This document shows, piece by piece, positions 18,128 to 25,696 of a DNA stretch of 64,000 bases; within the stretch, counting starts at the first letter, position 1, and each line of letters begins with the position of its first letter. The notes beneath the pieces are model-generated. The model was given only the letters and a program-made list of their open reading frames with translations. It was not told the origin of the DNA and searched no databases. The DNA is from Alteromonas marina (lineage in GTDB: Bacteria > Pseudomonadota > Gammaproteobacteria > Enterobacterales > Alteromonadaceae), in NCBI RefSeq assembly GCF_000808575.1, contig NZ_JWLW01000023.1, positions 248,001 through 312,000 of the forward strand, in the 5' to 3' direction. Both the position numbers and the translations under genes were made by a program.

Positions 18128-18963
18128 TCTTAACTGACGAGAAACTCTCTGCGTTTTTAGACGGAGAGTTAAACACAGCAGAGATGGACACAGTCCGTGA
18201 AGCGATAGCACAAGATGCATCCATTTCTGACCGACTCGCCGCACTTGCAGAAGTAGACAGAGTAGTAAAAGTGGCGGCAGAAAAGGCGACTGCAGTTGCG
18301 CTACCTAAAGAAATTGTAGCCCTTTTGAATGATGAAAAACCGCTGAGCCAAGAAAGCGAAGTACAGGCCTCTGGCGTGAGCTTAGTTAGCGAAAGCTCGT
18401 CAAATCAGAGTTTTGCGGAAAATGTTAAGCCGTTTCCAAAGAAGGTGGACGTAACTAATAGTGGGCTAGGTGGGCAAACAAAGTGGAAAGGACCTTTTGC
18501 AATAGCGGCGAGTGTAGCGGTATTAGCAAGCTTAGTATTTTTTAATCAACAAGGGACTGAAACAGTACAACCTTCTCATTGGGCTAACGTTTCGTCTGTG
18601 CTCGATGAAAACCTTTCGGGTGAAACTACCTCGTTTGTTTCCGGCGTGAAGGTAACGCCACAGTTGTCTTTTTTAAACACCGAATTCAATTACTGCCGAC
18701 AAGCTGAAGTAGCATCACAAGATGAACTAAGCGTAATGATAGCTTGTAAAGACAAGCAAGGCACATGGCTTCTTGCCGCTAGCAAATTGGATGAGGTAGG
18801 CGAAATGGCAGGTGATTATCAAACGGCTACTAGCGCCAAATCACTGGAAGATGAGTTAGATAAAATGATGGCATCGGCGCCACTAAACCGAGAGCAAGAA
18901 AAAAGCGCAATAGAAGCAACTTGGCTATCTGATAAGGCCAAAGGAGTAAATGATGAAAACTAA
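18124..18963 (+). CDS. Membrane anti-sigma factor
   Basis: 279 residues, GTG start. The cytoplasmic N-terminus has the anti-sigma signature LSAFLDGEL but no His-x3-Cys-x2-Cys zinc motif. A proline/charged linker leads to one membrane helix at about 124-140 (FAIAASVAVLASLVFF). The periplasmic C-terminal part of about 135 residues has two cysteines (NYCRQ, IACKD). It should hold the sigma factor at the membrane until a periplasmic signal arrives. The family is inferred from the N-terminus, topology and coupling to the sigma gene. Confidence 0.82.
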   Translation: MILTDEKLSAFLDGELNTAEMDTVREAIAQDASISDRLAALAEVDRVVKVAAEKATAVALPKEIVALLNDEKPLSQESEVQASGVSLVSESSSNQSFAENVKPFPKKVDVTNSGLGGQTKWKGPFAIAASVAVLASLVFFNQQGTETVQPSHWANVSSVLDENLSGETTSFVSGVKVTPQLSFLNTEFNYCRQAEVASQDELSVMIACKDKQGTWLLAASKLDEVGEMAGDYQTATSAKSLEDELDKMMASAPLNREQEKSAIEATWLSDKAKGVNDEN

Positions 18964-19474
18964 GATTATGTTAGTAATTGCGGTAATAATTATGGCGGGC
19001 TGTGCAAGCCAACCTGACTATAGACAAGCAAAGCAAGGTGGTTTTGGCTATACCGAAAGCAAACTGAGTGACATACAATACCGTGTGCATTTTAAAGCTA
19101 AAGGAACAGATAAGGCTAAAGCTATGGACTACGCCATGCTGCGTGCCGCTGAGCTTACGCTTTTAGAAGGATACGACTGGTTTGTTGTTACCGATCGCGA
19201 AACGTTAGTCGATAAAGAGACGGTTCAAACCACACCTACCGCTGGGTTTAGCCAGCGGTACGCAAGAGTTACCGATTGTGGTGTGCTGACATGCCGTACT
19301 TCTTATCACCCTACTACTCAATTTGAGACCGGTGTGTTTGTGGGTGGTTCCCAAAAAAGTGAGATTGAGAGCATTCTAAACATTGAATTAGGTAAAGGTA
19401 CGCGCCCTTCATCAGCGACTAGTTTTGATGCAAGGGAAGTACGTGAAAATCTTCAGCCGAATATAGAAGAGTAA
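18950..19474 (+). CDS. CC0125/CC1285-type lipoprotein
   Basis: 174 residues. A lipoprotein signal peptide ends in the lipobox MAGC. The mature part has the pattern FGYTESKLSDIQYRVHFKA and AMDYAMLRAAELTLLEGYDWF, matching CC0125/CC1285-family lipoproteins of unknown function. It overlaps the anti-sigma gene by 14 bases, with AAGGAG upstream and two tandem ATGs. As the third gene of the sigma operon it is a candidate envelope sensor or target. Confidence 0.8.
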   Translation: MMKTKIMLVIAVIIMAGCASQPDYRQAKQGGFGYTESKLSDIQYRVHFKAKGTDKAKAMDYAMLRAAELTLLEGYDWFVVTDRETLVDKETVQTTPTAGFSQRYARVTDCGVLTCRTSYHPTTQFETGVFVGGSQKSEIESILNIELGKGTRPSSATSFDAREVRENLQPNIEE

Positions 19475-19571
19475 TGTATTTCTCAGGCCATTCCTTAAAT
19501 TTGGGTGGCAATTAGGTGAAATCGGTCTTCTAAAGTATCAGCGTTTTGCATTTATAGGCTGAACAAACAAA

Positions 19572-19605
19572 AAGGACCGCAACGTAAAGTTGCGGTCCTT
19601 ATTAA
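19572..19605. terminator. Bidirectional terminator
   Basis: Perfect 12-bp stem AAGGACCGCAAC/GTTGCGGTCCTT with a GTAAA loop, between the convergent sigma operon and the CsbD gene. Confidence 0.88.
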
Positions 19606-19677
19606 TTTTGCATTAGCAAATCACTACGCTTGCTAACAAGCACTCTCTCGTTCGAGCATTGAAGAAAATCTAAGATA

Positions 19678-19869
19678 TTAGTTGAAGTACTCGTCTACTT
19701 CTTTTTCAGCCTCATCACGGGTTTTGCCGTACTCTTGCTGAATTTTCCCTACTAATTCTTCGCGGCGACCGTCGATAACATCTAAGTCGTCATTGGTAAG
19801 TTTGCCCCACTTCTGCTGTACTTTACCTTTCATTTCTTTCCAATTACCTTCAATACGATCACTGTTCAT
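19678..19869 (-). CDS. CsbD-like stress protein
   Basis: 63 residues with the CsbD signature (RIEGNWKEMKGKVQQKWGKLT), small, charged and helical. CsbD-family proteins accumulate under general stress; their molecular role is unknown. The ribosome site GGAGAGCG lies 5 bases before the ATG. Single gene. Confidence 0.9.
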   Translation of the reverse strand: MNSDRIEGNWKEMKGKVQQKWGKLTNDDLDVIDGRREELVGKIQQEYGKTRDEAEKEVDEYFN

Positions 19870-20068
19870 AATTCGCTCTCCTTATCCAAACAATTGGTCG
19901 AAAAACTGGCGTTGATATTCGCCAGTCATTTTACTTAGAGCAAATGATGTTCCGCAGTTTATCTTCTTGAAAAAATTACTTTTATTGTATTTTTTTAATG
20001 GTAAACCCAAAACTTTTTATGCAGATCTTACAAACGCTTGAAAACACTACAGGCTCATTGAGGCTATG

Positions 20069-20836
20069 TCAGGCTAACGTTTTTGCAAAGGCTTCGCTGT
20101 CTTGCCGTTTTTCTATTTTATGCTGATCTTCACTACGACCTTTTTTCCAGTAGCTACTAATGTAAATGTTGTTATGCGCTATGGCTTTGTCATCTTTTAG
20201 CCATGTTCTTATAGTGCGCATATCAGAGAATTCACACGCTACCCAAACTGCGGGTGTACCCTCTAGCCAATTAAGCTGAGAAAGGCGATTAGATAAGGTG
20301 TCTTCAAACTCCCATATCACCTCAATATCCTCAGGTTTTTTTAACACCACTGCGTCTTTTTCGTCTTCGATACGGATCACGGCATAGCCTTTGGCATGAG
20401 AGGGAAGTGCCGCTAAGTGATTTCTAATGCTAGGAAGAGCGGTCATATCGCCTGCTAACAATACCCAGTCGTAATGTTCGCTTAATCCTTTGCTAGAGCC
20501 TGGGCCCGCCAATGTAATAACGTCGCCAGGTTTAGCACTGGTCGCCCACGCTGAAGCCGGCCCAGTTTTTCCGTTATCTGCGTGAATAACCATATCCAAA
20601 ACCATTTCAGGTTTGTTCGCATCAAAGTGAGCAATCGTATAAGTGCGCATTGCCACTTGGCCCATATCTGTAGGTTCGTTAAGCGGGTTTCCGTTTTTAT
20701 CGAACATCAGCTTTACATAAGCACCCGCAGTTACTGCTGGAAAAGAGCGAAGGTCTTCACCACCTAAAAAGACTCGCTGCATAGTAGGGGTTATACGAAC
20801 AGATTGCGTAACAACCGCTTGGCGGGGTTGAGGCAT
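20069..20836 (-). CDS. Siderophore-interacting (ViuB/YqjH-like) ferric reductase
   Basis: 255 residues: an FAD-binding barrel domain (MRTYTIAHF contact motif near residue 65) and an NADPH-binding SIP domain (WVLLAGDMTALPSI near 125; WVACEFSDMRTIRTWL near 200; C-terminal SYWKKGRSEDQ). It reduces ferric siderophores in the cytoplasm to free iron. A Fur-box-like sequence lies about 40 bases upstream, consistent with iron repression. Confidence 0.88.
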   Translation of the reverse strand: MPQPRQAVVTQSVRITPTMQRVFLGGEDLRSFPAVTAGAYVKLMFDKNGNPLNEPTDMGQVAMRTYTIAHFDANKPEMVLDMVIHADNGKTGPASAWATSAKPGDVITLAGPGSSKGLSEHYDWVLLAGDMTALPSIRNHLAALPSHAKGYAVIRIEDEKDAVVLKKPEDIEVIWEFEDTLSNRLSQLNWLEGTPAVWVACEFSDMRTIRTWLKDDKAIAHNNIYISSYWKKGRSEDQHKIEKRQDSEAFAKTLA

Positions 20837-20871
20837 TGGCTTCTCCTTAAAAATGTACTTAAAGTTTATTT

Positions 20872-20890
20872 AATAATGATTCTTATTACC
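20872..20890 (-). promoter_or_regulatory. Fur box
   Basis: AATAATGATTCTTATTACC matches 14 of 19 positions of the Fur consensus GATAATGATAATCATTATC, just upstream of the siderophore reductase gene. Confidence 0.65.
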
Positions 20891-21046
20891 ATTTATTAAG
20901 GTGGAACGATGACGTTTGTTAAATTCTATTTTTTAGATTAAATGCAGGGTATTACGACAACTGACTACGATTGTTGAGCCGAATTGTTAGATAAGTGGAT
21001 TGAAATGCCGTTGTTGAAAGGTACTAATGTGGAAAATAGCGGTAAA

Positions 21047-21070
21047 AGAAAAGGGGCTAAAAAGCCCCTT
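21047..21070 (-). terminator. Terminator downstream of MFS gene
   Basis: The stem AAGGGGCT/AGCCCCTT has an AAAA loop. On the minus strand it is followed by TTCTTTT. Confidence 0.7.
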
Positions 21071-21265
21071 AAAAAACCACAACATAACTTGGAAAACACA
21101 TTTACACACCACAAAGACGCACACTCAACGACTTTATGTATTAGGTAAGATAGCTGAATTCTTAAAAGGTTCCGCTTTTTTAAAAATAAATAGTAAAAAA
21201 TTAAATACCTTTGAAAAGCATCGATAAAACGACAGGTGCACGCTTTTAGTATTGGTCTTTAAATC

Positions 21266-22480
21266 TTACTCGCGGCGGCTAGCTCTTTGCAGTGTTATGT
21301 AAACTACACAAGTGGTAAGGGCAATGAGTACTGACGCTACAGCGAAAGGCAAGGCAATGTTAACTTGGTATATCACTGCTGCGAGTGGAGGTCCTATAAC
21401 ATAGCCCATGGCGGTTGTGGCCGTAATTAACCCGGTAATAGTCGCTTGTTGAGAAGGCGCGCAATAGGTTGTTGCGGCTGCGGCTAATGATGGGTAAGCC
21501 ATGCCCATACCTAGCCCCATCAATATCATCGCACCATAAAGTACAAACAAAGAATGTTGAAGGAAGAGCAACAAGTAAGCTAGGCTCAATATTGGAAGTG
21601 CCAGCGAAATCATAGTCTCTTTACTTACGCGTCCTCTTTGAACCCATCCAAATTGTGCAGTAAGAGACGCTCCGGCACTGACCATCATAGCAAACCCTAC
21701 TTGTCGTGCGGCTTCAACGGGCGAGTAATGATAAAAATCGATAAAAAAGAAGCCTAGCGACTGCTGCATCATTGCCATAGCGCAGAACACGCAAATACAC
21801 GCAGCAACAAACACATAAGGCACTTTGGTGGGAGCTTGGTTGTCTTCGCTTTTATGCACAGCTGTCTGTTGTTTAGATAAAGGGGGTAAAACTGGCAGCT
21901 TAAAATACACCAACGTCAGTGCTAACAAGGTTAATAAAACAATACTGTACAGCGGAGCTATTAGGCCAAACCCCACCAATAACCCTGCGTAAGCTGGACC
22001 GAAAATCTGACCTACATTACTCGCTGAAGTCACTTTACTAATGGCACTCACTCTGTTCTGGGGAGTACTTATAGCGACAGCGTAACCTACGGCAGAGGGC
22101 GGCGTTGCAGACATTATAGTGGATTGCAAACTGCGACTTATTAATAATGCCAGAAACAAATTAGTACCGCTAATTAAGCCCGAAAACCCTGCCATCCAAG
22201 TGCTAGCAAAGGCAAATGTTCCCAAGCTATAGCCAGTTAGTCCAACCATCAGAATTCGCTTAAACCCAGCGCGCTTTGCTACTTTGCTCCACACATTGGT
22301 GCCAAATGCAAAAATTAGCGCTGAACTCGACATAATTGTGGCGATGTGAAACTCAGACAGGTCAGCCTGACGTCCCATAGAAGGTAAGGTGGTTAACATA
22401 ACACTCTGACCAACAGACGTAGCGAGCAGCGCACAAAAAAGCACTTTAAAGACAGTAGAAGATGCTGGAGGCGATATCAC
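21266..22480 (-). CDS. MFS transporter (drug or siderophore efflux type)
   Basis: 404 residues with 12 predicted membrane helices. The first half carries the MFS motif region between helices 2 and 3 (NVWSKVAKRAGFKRILMVG) and a proline/glycine-rich helix 5 (NVGQIFGPAYAGLLVG), typical of 12-TM drug-proton antiporters. It is 430 bases from a siderophore reductase on the same strand, so siderophore export is possible but not shown. Start is GTG 22480, with AAGAG about 7 bases upstream. Confidence 0.8.
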   Translation of the reverse strand: MISPPASSTVFKVLFCALLATSVGQSVMLTTLPSMGRQADLSEFHIATIMSSSALIFAFGTNVWSKVAKRAGFKRILMVGLTGYSLGTFAFASTWMAGFSGLISGTNLFLALLISRSLQSTIMSATPPSAVGYAVAISTPQNRVSAISKVTSASNVGQIFGPAYAGLLVGFGLIAPLYSIVLLTLLALTLVYFKLPVLPPLSKQQTAVHKSEDNQAPTKVPYVFVAACICVFCAMAMMQQSLGFFFIDFYHYSPVEAARQVGFAMMVSAGASLTAQFGWVQRGRVSKETMISLALPILSLAYLLLFLQHSLFVLYGAMILMGLGMGMAYPSLAAAATTYCAPSQQATITGLITATTAMGYVIGPPLAAVIYQVNIALPFAVASVLIALTTCVVYITLQRASRRE

Positions 22481-22536
22481 GCAGGTAGCTCTTTAGGTAG
22501 GTGGCGAAGGTCGATAATATTTTATCACAAGTGAGG

Positions 22537-22563
22537 ATAAAAAAATGCCCGCCAAAGGCGGGC
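22537..22563 (-). terminator. Strong minus-strand terminator of the candidate ncRNA
   Basis: GCCCGCC-TTT-GGCGGGC on the minus strand is followed by ATTTTTTT. The plus-strand side has no T-run, so the direction is clear. No protein gene ends just upstream of it. Confidence 0.85.
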
Positions 22564-23044
22564 CAAAATCAGAGGTATGTAAAGGCCGGGATGGGCCTTT
22601 GAGGGGAGAGGAATGTCGTCGGGTGACAACTCACTAATAACATCGACGATATTACCAGTGTCCTCACAATGGTCTCGCTGAAGCAACACACACGTACGTT
22701 CAACGAATCCAAATTGGGTCAACAGTCCCTTGCTGCACGAGACATCACTGTCAGTGCTTGCGATGTAGGTACTCAGAGCTTGTTTGCAATCCTTATGAAA
22801 CTAAAGCCATGCTTCCTGCGAGTTTAATTAGGTTTTCATTTACCTAACCTCATCATCGACCAGCAGTTTAACGAATCTTCTACAGTCATCCCTTAACTCC
22901 AAATACCGACGTTTCCGTTTGTCCTTGGCGACCTCTCCATTTACTTCCAATGTCGTCGCCTTCAGTATTTGTCATCTACGTAATTTGGCCTCTCCGTCGC
23001 TAAAGCTTTCCTAGCTACAAACTACGTTCTGTGTTTATCCGTTA
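22537..23044 (-). ncRNA. Candidate structured small RNA, about 500 nt, sigma-54-type promoter
   Basis: No convincing protein gene lies between the MFS gene and the GGDEF remnant, yet a strong minus-strand terminator ends a transcript at about 22537. Three more hairpins precede it: 22581-22600 (AAAGGCC/GGCCTTT), 22615-22630 and 22632-22660 (11-bp stem). The last two contain G-U pairs that would be A-C mismatches on the other strand, so the structure fits minus-strand RNA. A -24/-12 element at 23070-23055 predicts a start near 23044. The 5' half is rich in GGA. It does not match tmRNA, RNase P, 6S or 4.5S motifs I know. A CsrB-like role is only a hypothesis. Confidence 0.5.
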
Positions 23045-23054
23045 GTCTAATGTA

Positions 23055-23070
23055 TGCGTAATCTGTGCCA
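23055..23070 (-). promoter_or_regulatory. Sigma-54-type promoter of the candidate ncRNA
   Basis: The minus strand reads TGGCACAGATTACGCA: a full TGGCAC -24 element and GCA at -12, with exactly 10 bases between GG and GC. The predicted start is near 23044. Confidence 0.5.
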
Positions 23071-23197
23071 TATTGTGATCTCTCGCTTTTTGTTTTTTTA
23101 AGCTATTGAATTTAAGAGGTAATTTTGTTTTGTCGAAAAAGCTGAAAATATATTGAAAGGTGCAATGAGAAAAGATGTGTATATTTTTCCTAGTGAC

Positions 23198-23215
23198 GTG
23201 TCTCAAATTACAAAC
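23198..23215 (-). promoter_or_regulatory. Possible enhancer element upstream of ncRNA promoter
   Basis: The minus strand reads GTTTGTAATTTGAGACAC, about 135 bases upstream of the -24 element. It shares TTTGT-n-ATTTGAG with the palindrome upstream of cydA at 33797-33809. It overlaps the last codon and stop of the GGDEF remnant. Confidence 0.25.
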
Positions 23216-24030
23216 AATTAAATATTACGGTTTTGCCTCTACCATACTCTTTGGCTTGGTAGAGTGCTATGTCTGTATTTTCCAAAACAGAGGTGACGCT
23301 TTGCGAGGTTGATATAGCCATTAAACCTGCTGAAAAGGTGAGTTTAATTTCATTAGATAGTTTATCTTGAGAGGTTTCTTTTAATGAGCAGCGAAACACG
23401 TCGAGGGATGCAAGTGCCTCTTTTAACGAAACGTTATCGAAAATAAATAAAAACTCTTCTCCGCCTAAGCGCCCCATTAATACATTGTCAAGGCTATATC
23501 GATATCTCCATTGGAAAGCGCCAACTTCGAGAGAGCAAGCAGTGCGTCAAAATAAAGGGCCTTGTTATCTAAGTTGCTGGCGAGTAAAAGGGCCGTTTCG
23601 TAATAAGAGCGCACAACCTCAATACTTTTTTCTTTGTCTGCTAGGCGTAGCAACATTTTTCCTTTTCCTAGCAGTGAGCGGGCTAGTAAAGGTGTGTCTT
23701 TACTACGTTGGGCAATTTCTATGGCTTGGTCGAAATACTTTTCTGAGCTATCGGCGTTTAATAATTCGTATTCTACTAGCGCAATTTTTTCGGCGAAGCG
23801 CCCTTGGATCAGTGCATTGTTTTTCTTTTTCGAAAAGTCATAAGCTTCTAGTAAATAGTTTCTTGCGTCTTCATATCTAGTTAGTTCTAAATAAACGATC
23901 CCAATTAACCCGGCAATATGAGGTGCTGAAATTTGCGTTTTAAACTGTATGGCCATTTCATAGGCCACCAAGTAGTTATCCAGTGCTAATTGGTGCTCTT
24001 GTATGCTTTCAAAGACTGTGCCGGTAACTT
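23208..24030 (-). pseudogene. Decayed TPR-GGDEF (diguanylate cyclase) gene
   Basis: The upstream part (about 24030-23480) encodes TPR-like helices (EHQLALDNYLVAYEMA, ARNYLLEAYDFSKKK) in a frame with no plausible start; it begins right after a stop codon and looks 5'-truncated. At 23477-23480 the TPR frame ends in a stop, and another frame continues with the active-site motif GRLGGEEF and the rest of a GGDEF domain to 23208. The membrane segment and the first half of the GGDEF domain are missing. This fits an internal deletion with frameshift, so cyclic-di-GMP synthesis is very unlikely. Confidence 0.8.
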
Positions 24031-24077
24031 ATACCCGTAAAGTTAAAATTTTAGAAAGTTAAAAGCTAGGATAATGT

Positions 24078-24818
24078 ATGAAGCGCGCCACGTATGGTTT
24101 ACTGGCTTCTCTTGTTGCTTTCACTGCATTGGGCGCGCTGGTGGGGCTTGGCCTGAGCGGAAAATTAAGCGGTAAGCTTGTTAGCGTAATTGAGCGTTTT
24201 TTTGAAAATAACACGGCGATTTATCAAGACAGCCACAGGTTAACTACCGTTCAACAGTTCCAACCCTTATCGTGGGACGCGCTGTTACCTGACGCCGAAA
24301 AGGCGCTGTTGGGCAAGACTCGAACGACTCAAAATCCTCAGCAGAATTTACCCCTTCATGAACAGGTATTTCAGTCTATTCGACGCACGTTTGACGATGA
24401 ATACCAGCAAGCGCTTATCTCAGTGAATACGGTTGATACATTTAACGGCAAGTACGTCGAACTCAGCGGGTTTATTGTGCCTGTAGAGGCCAATGCACAG
24501 CGAGAAATAACGGCGTTCTTCATTGTGCCTTATTTCGGCGCGTGCATTCATTACCCACCCCCGCCACCGAATCAAATTGTGTTTGTTTCGTTGAATAATA
24601 CCCACGAGCAAGGCGGTATTAGAGGAATAGACATCCAGCAGGCGTATACGTTCTCGGGTGAGTTTTCTACCGGGTTGTATGAAGACCCTCAGGGCACATC
24701 CGCTTACTTTCTGGACGTGGTAGAAATAAAGCTCTATTCAGGGCTGGGAAATGGCATTAACGGTGACAACGCTAATTTAACGAACGGCGCTTTCCATATA
24801 GAAAGCGACATTCGTTGA
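24078..24818 (+). CDS. DUF3299 family protein
   Basis: 246 residues with one N-terminal membrane/signal segment. The DUF3299 domain spans about 115-220, with YVELSGFIVPVE, FFIVPYFGACIHYPPPPPNQ and GTSAYFLDVVEIKLY. The function is unknown; in related bacteria I recall it next to FtsX-type permease genes in putative zinc-linked operons. Here it stands alone after a decayed gene and converges with the phosphatase gene. AGGA lies about 6 bases before the ATG. Confidence 0.82.
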   Translation: MKRATYGLLASLVAFTALGALVGLGLSGKLSGKLVSVIERFFENNTAIYQDSHRLTTVQQFQPLSWDALLPDAEKALLGKTRTTQNPQQNLPLHEQVFQSIRRTFDDEYQQALISVNTVDTFNGKYVELSGFIVPVEANAQREITAFFIVPYFGACIHYPPPPPNQIVFVSLNNTHEQGGIRGIDIQQAYTFSGEFSTGLYEDPQGTSAYFLDVVEIKLYSGLGNGINGDNANLTNGAFHIESDIR

Positions 24819-24836
24819 TTTTACTTTATCAATGGT

Positions 24837-25634
24837 TTACCAAGAACCGTACATGGGGTTTGGCAGAATAAAAATCTCTGTGCCCACTCGTGGCATGAGC
24901 AACTCAACGTTGGCAGATTCTTGGGTTACGCCGCCCACATCTTCGATGTTGTCGCCAATTTGCATGATAATAGTGTGAGGCACAGCCCACGTAGACGTCG
25001 CGTCTTTAGACGTATTCGAACATGCGATCTTGCCCTGGGTAAGCTGCATTCTGCGCAAGTCTTTATCATTAACTATACCTTCTTGGCCTACCGCTTCTTT
25101 GTCTTCAGCAGTGCGACCAACAACACAGGTATTACTCGTGGTAAGCGGCAAACCTTGCGCCAAAAGGTTATTCCAGGTGTGACTATCAAGCGCTTTATTG
25201 CGATTCGTAATAAGCGCCACCTTTCCATTTCGTGCAACTACTTCATCGATGAAAGCGGCTACACCAGGCACCAGTGTGGCTTCTTCACGTTTTACCCATT
25301 CGGCCCAGCTTTGTGAAGAATATTCCAAGCCAGCACTTTCTCGTTCTTTTTGATAGGTGCTATTGTCTAGCACGGTTTCATCAACATCCATCACCACAAC
25401 ATCGCCATTAGCAAAACGCGTAGGTAGCGCTGAAATAGCTTGGCCATACACAAAACTTGAAAGAACAGGGTACTCTTTGCTGCTGGTTTGGTATATCACG
25501 GCATTTGACAAAGTGTGTGATTTTACGCCAGCAAGCGGGGTTGATGGCGTAGACGAGCACGCCGCAATAGCTGATACTGCAGCGCCTATGCACGCTGCTT
25601 TGCTGATGTAAGAGAGCTTGTTAAGAGATAACAA
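24837..25634 (-). CDS. e(P4)-type class C acid phosphatase / 5'-nucleotidase lipoprotein
   Basis: 265 residues. A lipoprotein signal has the lipobox IAAC. The HAD nucleophile motif is DVDETVLDN near residue 85, followed by ALITNRN and a C-terminal GDNIEDV acidic motif. Family members remove phosphate from nucleotides such as NMN at the outer membrane so the nucleoside can be imported. I start at TTG 25634, which has AAGGA 8 bases upstream and gives a normal signal; the longer TTG start at 25679 adds a basic stretch. It lies 62 bases after folE2 and may share its Zur-controlled transcript. Confidence 0.85.
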   Translation of the reverse strand: MLSLNKLSYISKAACIGAAVSAIAACSSTPSTPLAGVKSHTLSNAVIYQTSSKEYPVLSSFVYGQAISALPTRFANGDVVVMDVDETVLDNSTYQKERESAGLEYSSQSWAEWVKREEATLVPGVAAFIDEVVARNGKVALITNRNKALDSHTWNNLLAQGLPLTTSNTCVVGRTAEDKEAVGQEGIVNDKDLRRMQLTQGKIACSNTSKDATSTWAVPHTIIMQIGDNIEDVGGVTQESANVELLMPRVGTEIFILPNPMYGSW

Positions 25635-25696
25635 TGTTATTTTCCTTTTATTGTTTCTTCTGCCTACCGGTTTCAACACCCAAATTATGTCTGAAT

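Larger units (their letters stand above)
20837..21265. other. Intergenic region between siderophore reductase and MFS genes
   Basis: 429 bases holding the Fur box and the MFS terminator. A 66-codon plus-strand ORF at 21027-21227 runs through the terminator hairpin, lacks a ribosome site and is rejected. Confidence 0.5.

Noticed and set aside
21027-21227. 66-codon plus-strand ORF
   Set aside because: It runs through the MFS terminator hairpin, has Lys/Asn-rich intergenic composition and no ribosome site.
22525-22722. 65-codon minus-strand ORF with TTG start
   Set aside because: It contains the terminator and three RNA hairpins of the candidate ncRNA, and has no ribosome site.
22537-23044. 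tmRNA, RNase P RNA, 6S RNA or group II intron
   Set aside because: The conserved motifs of these RNAs (tag and CCA end, P-RNA core, 6S bubble, domain V) are not seen.
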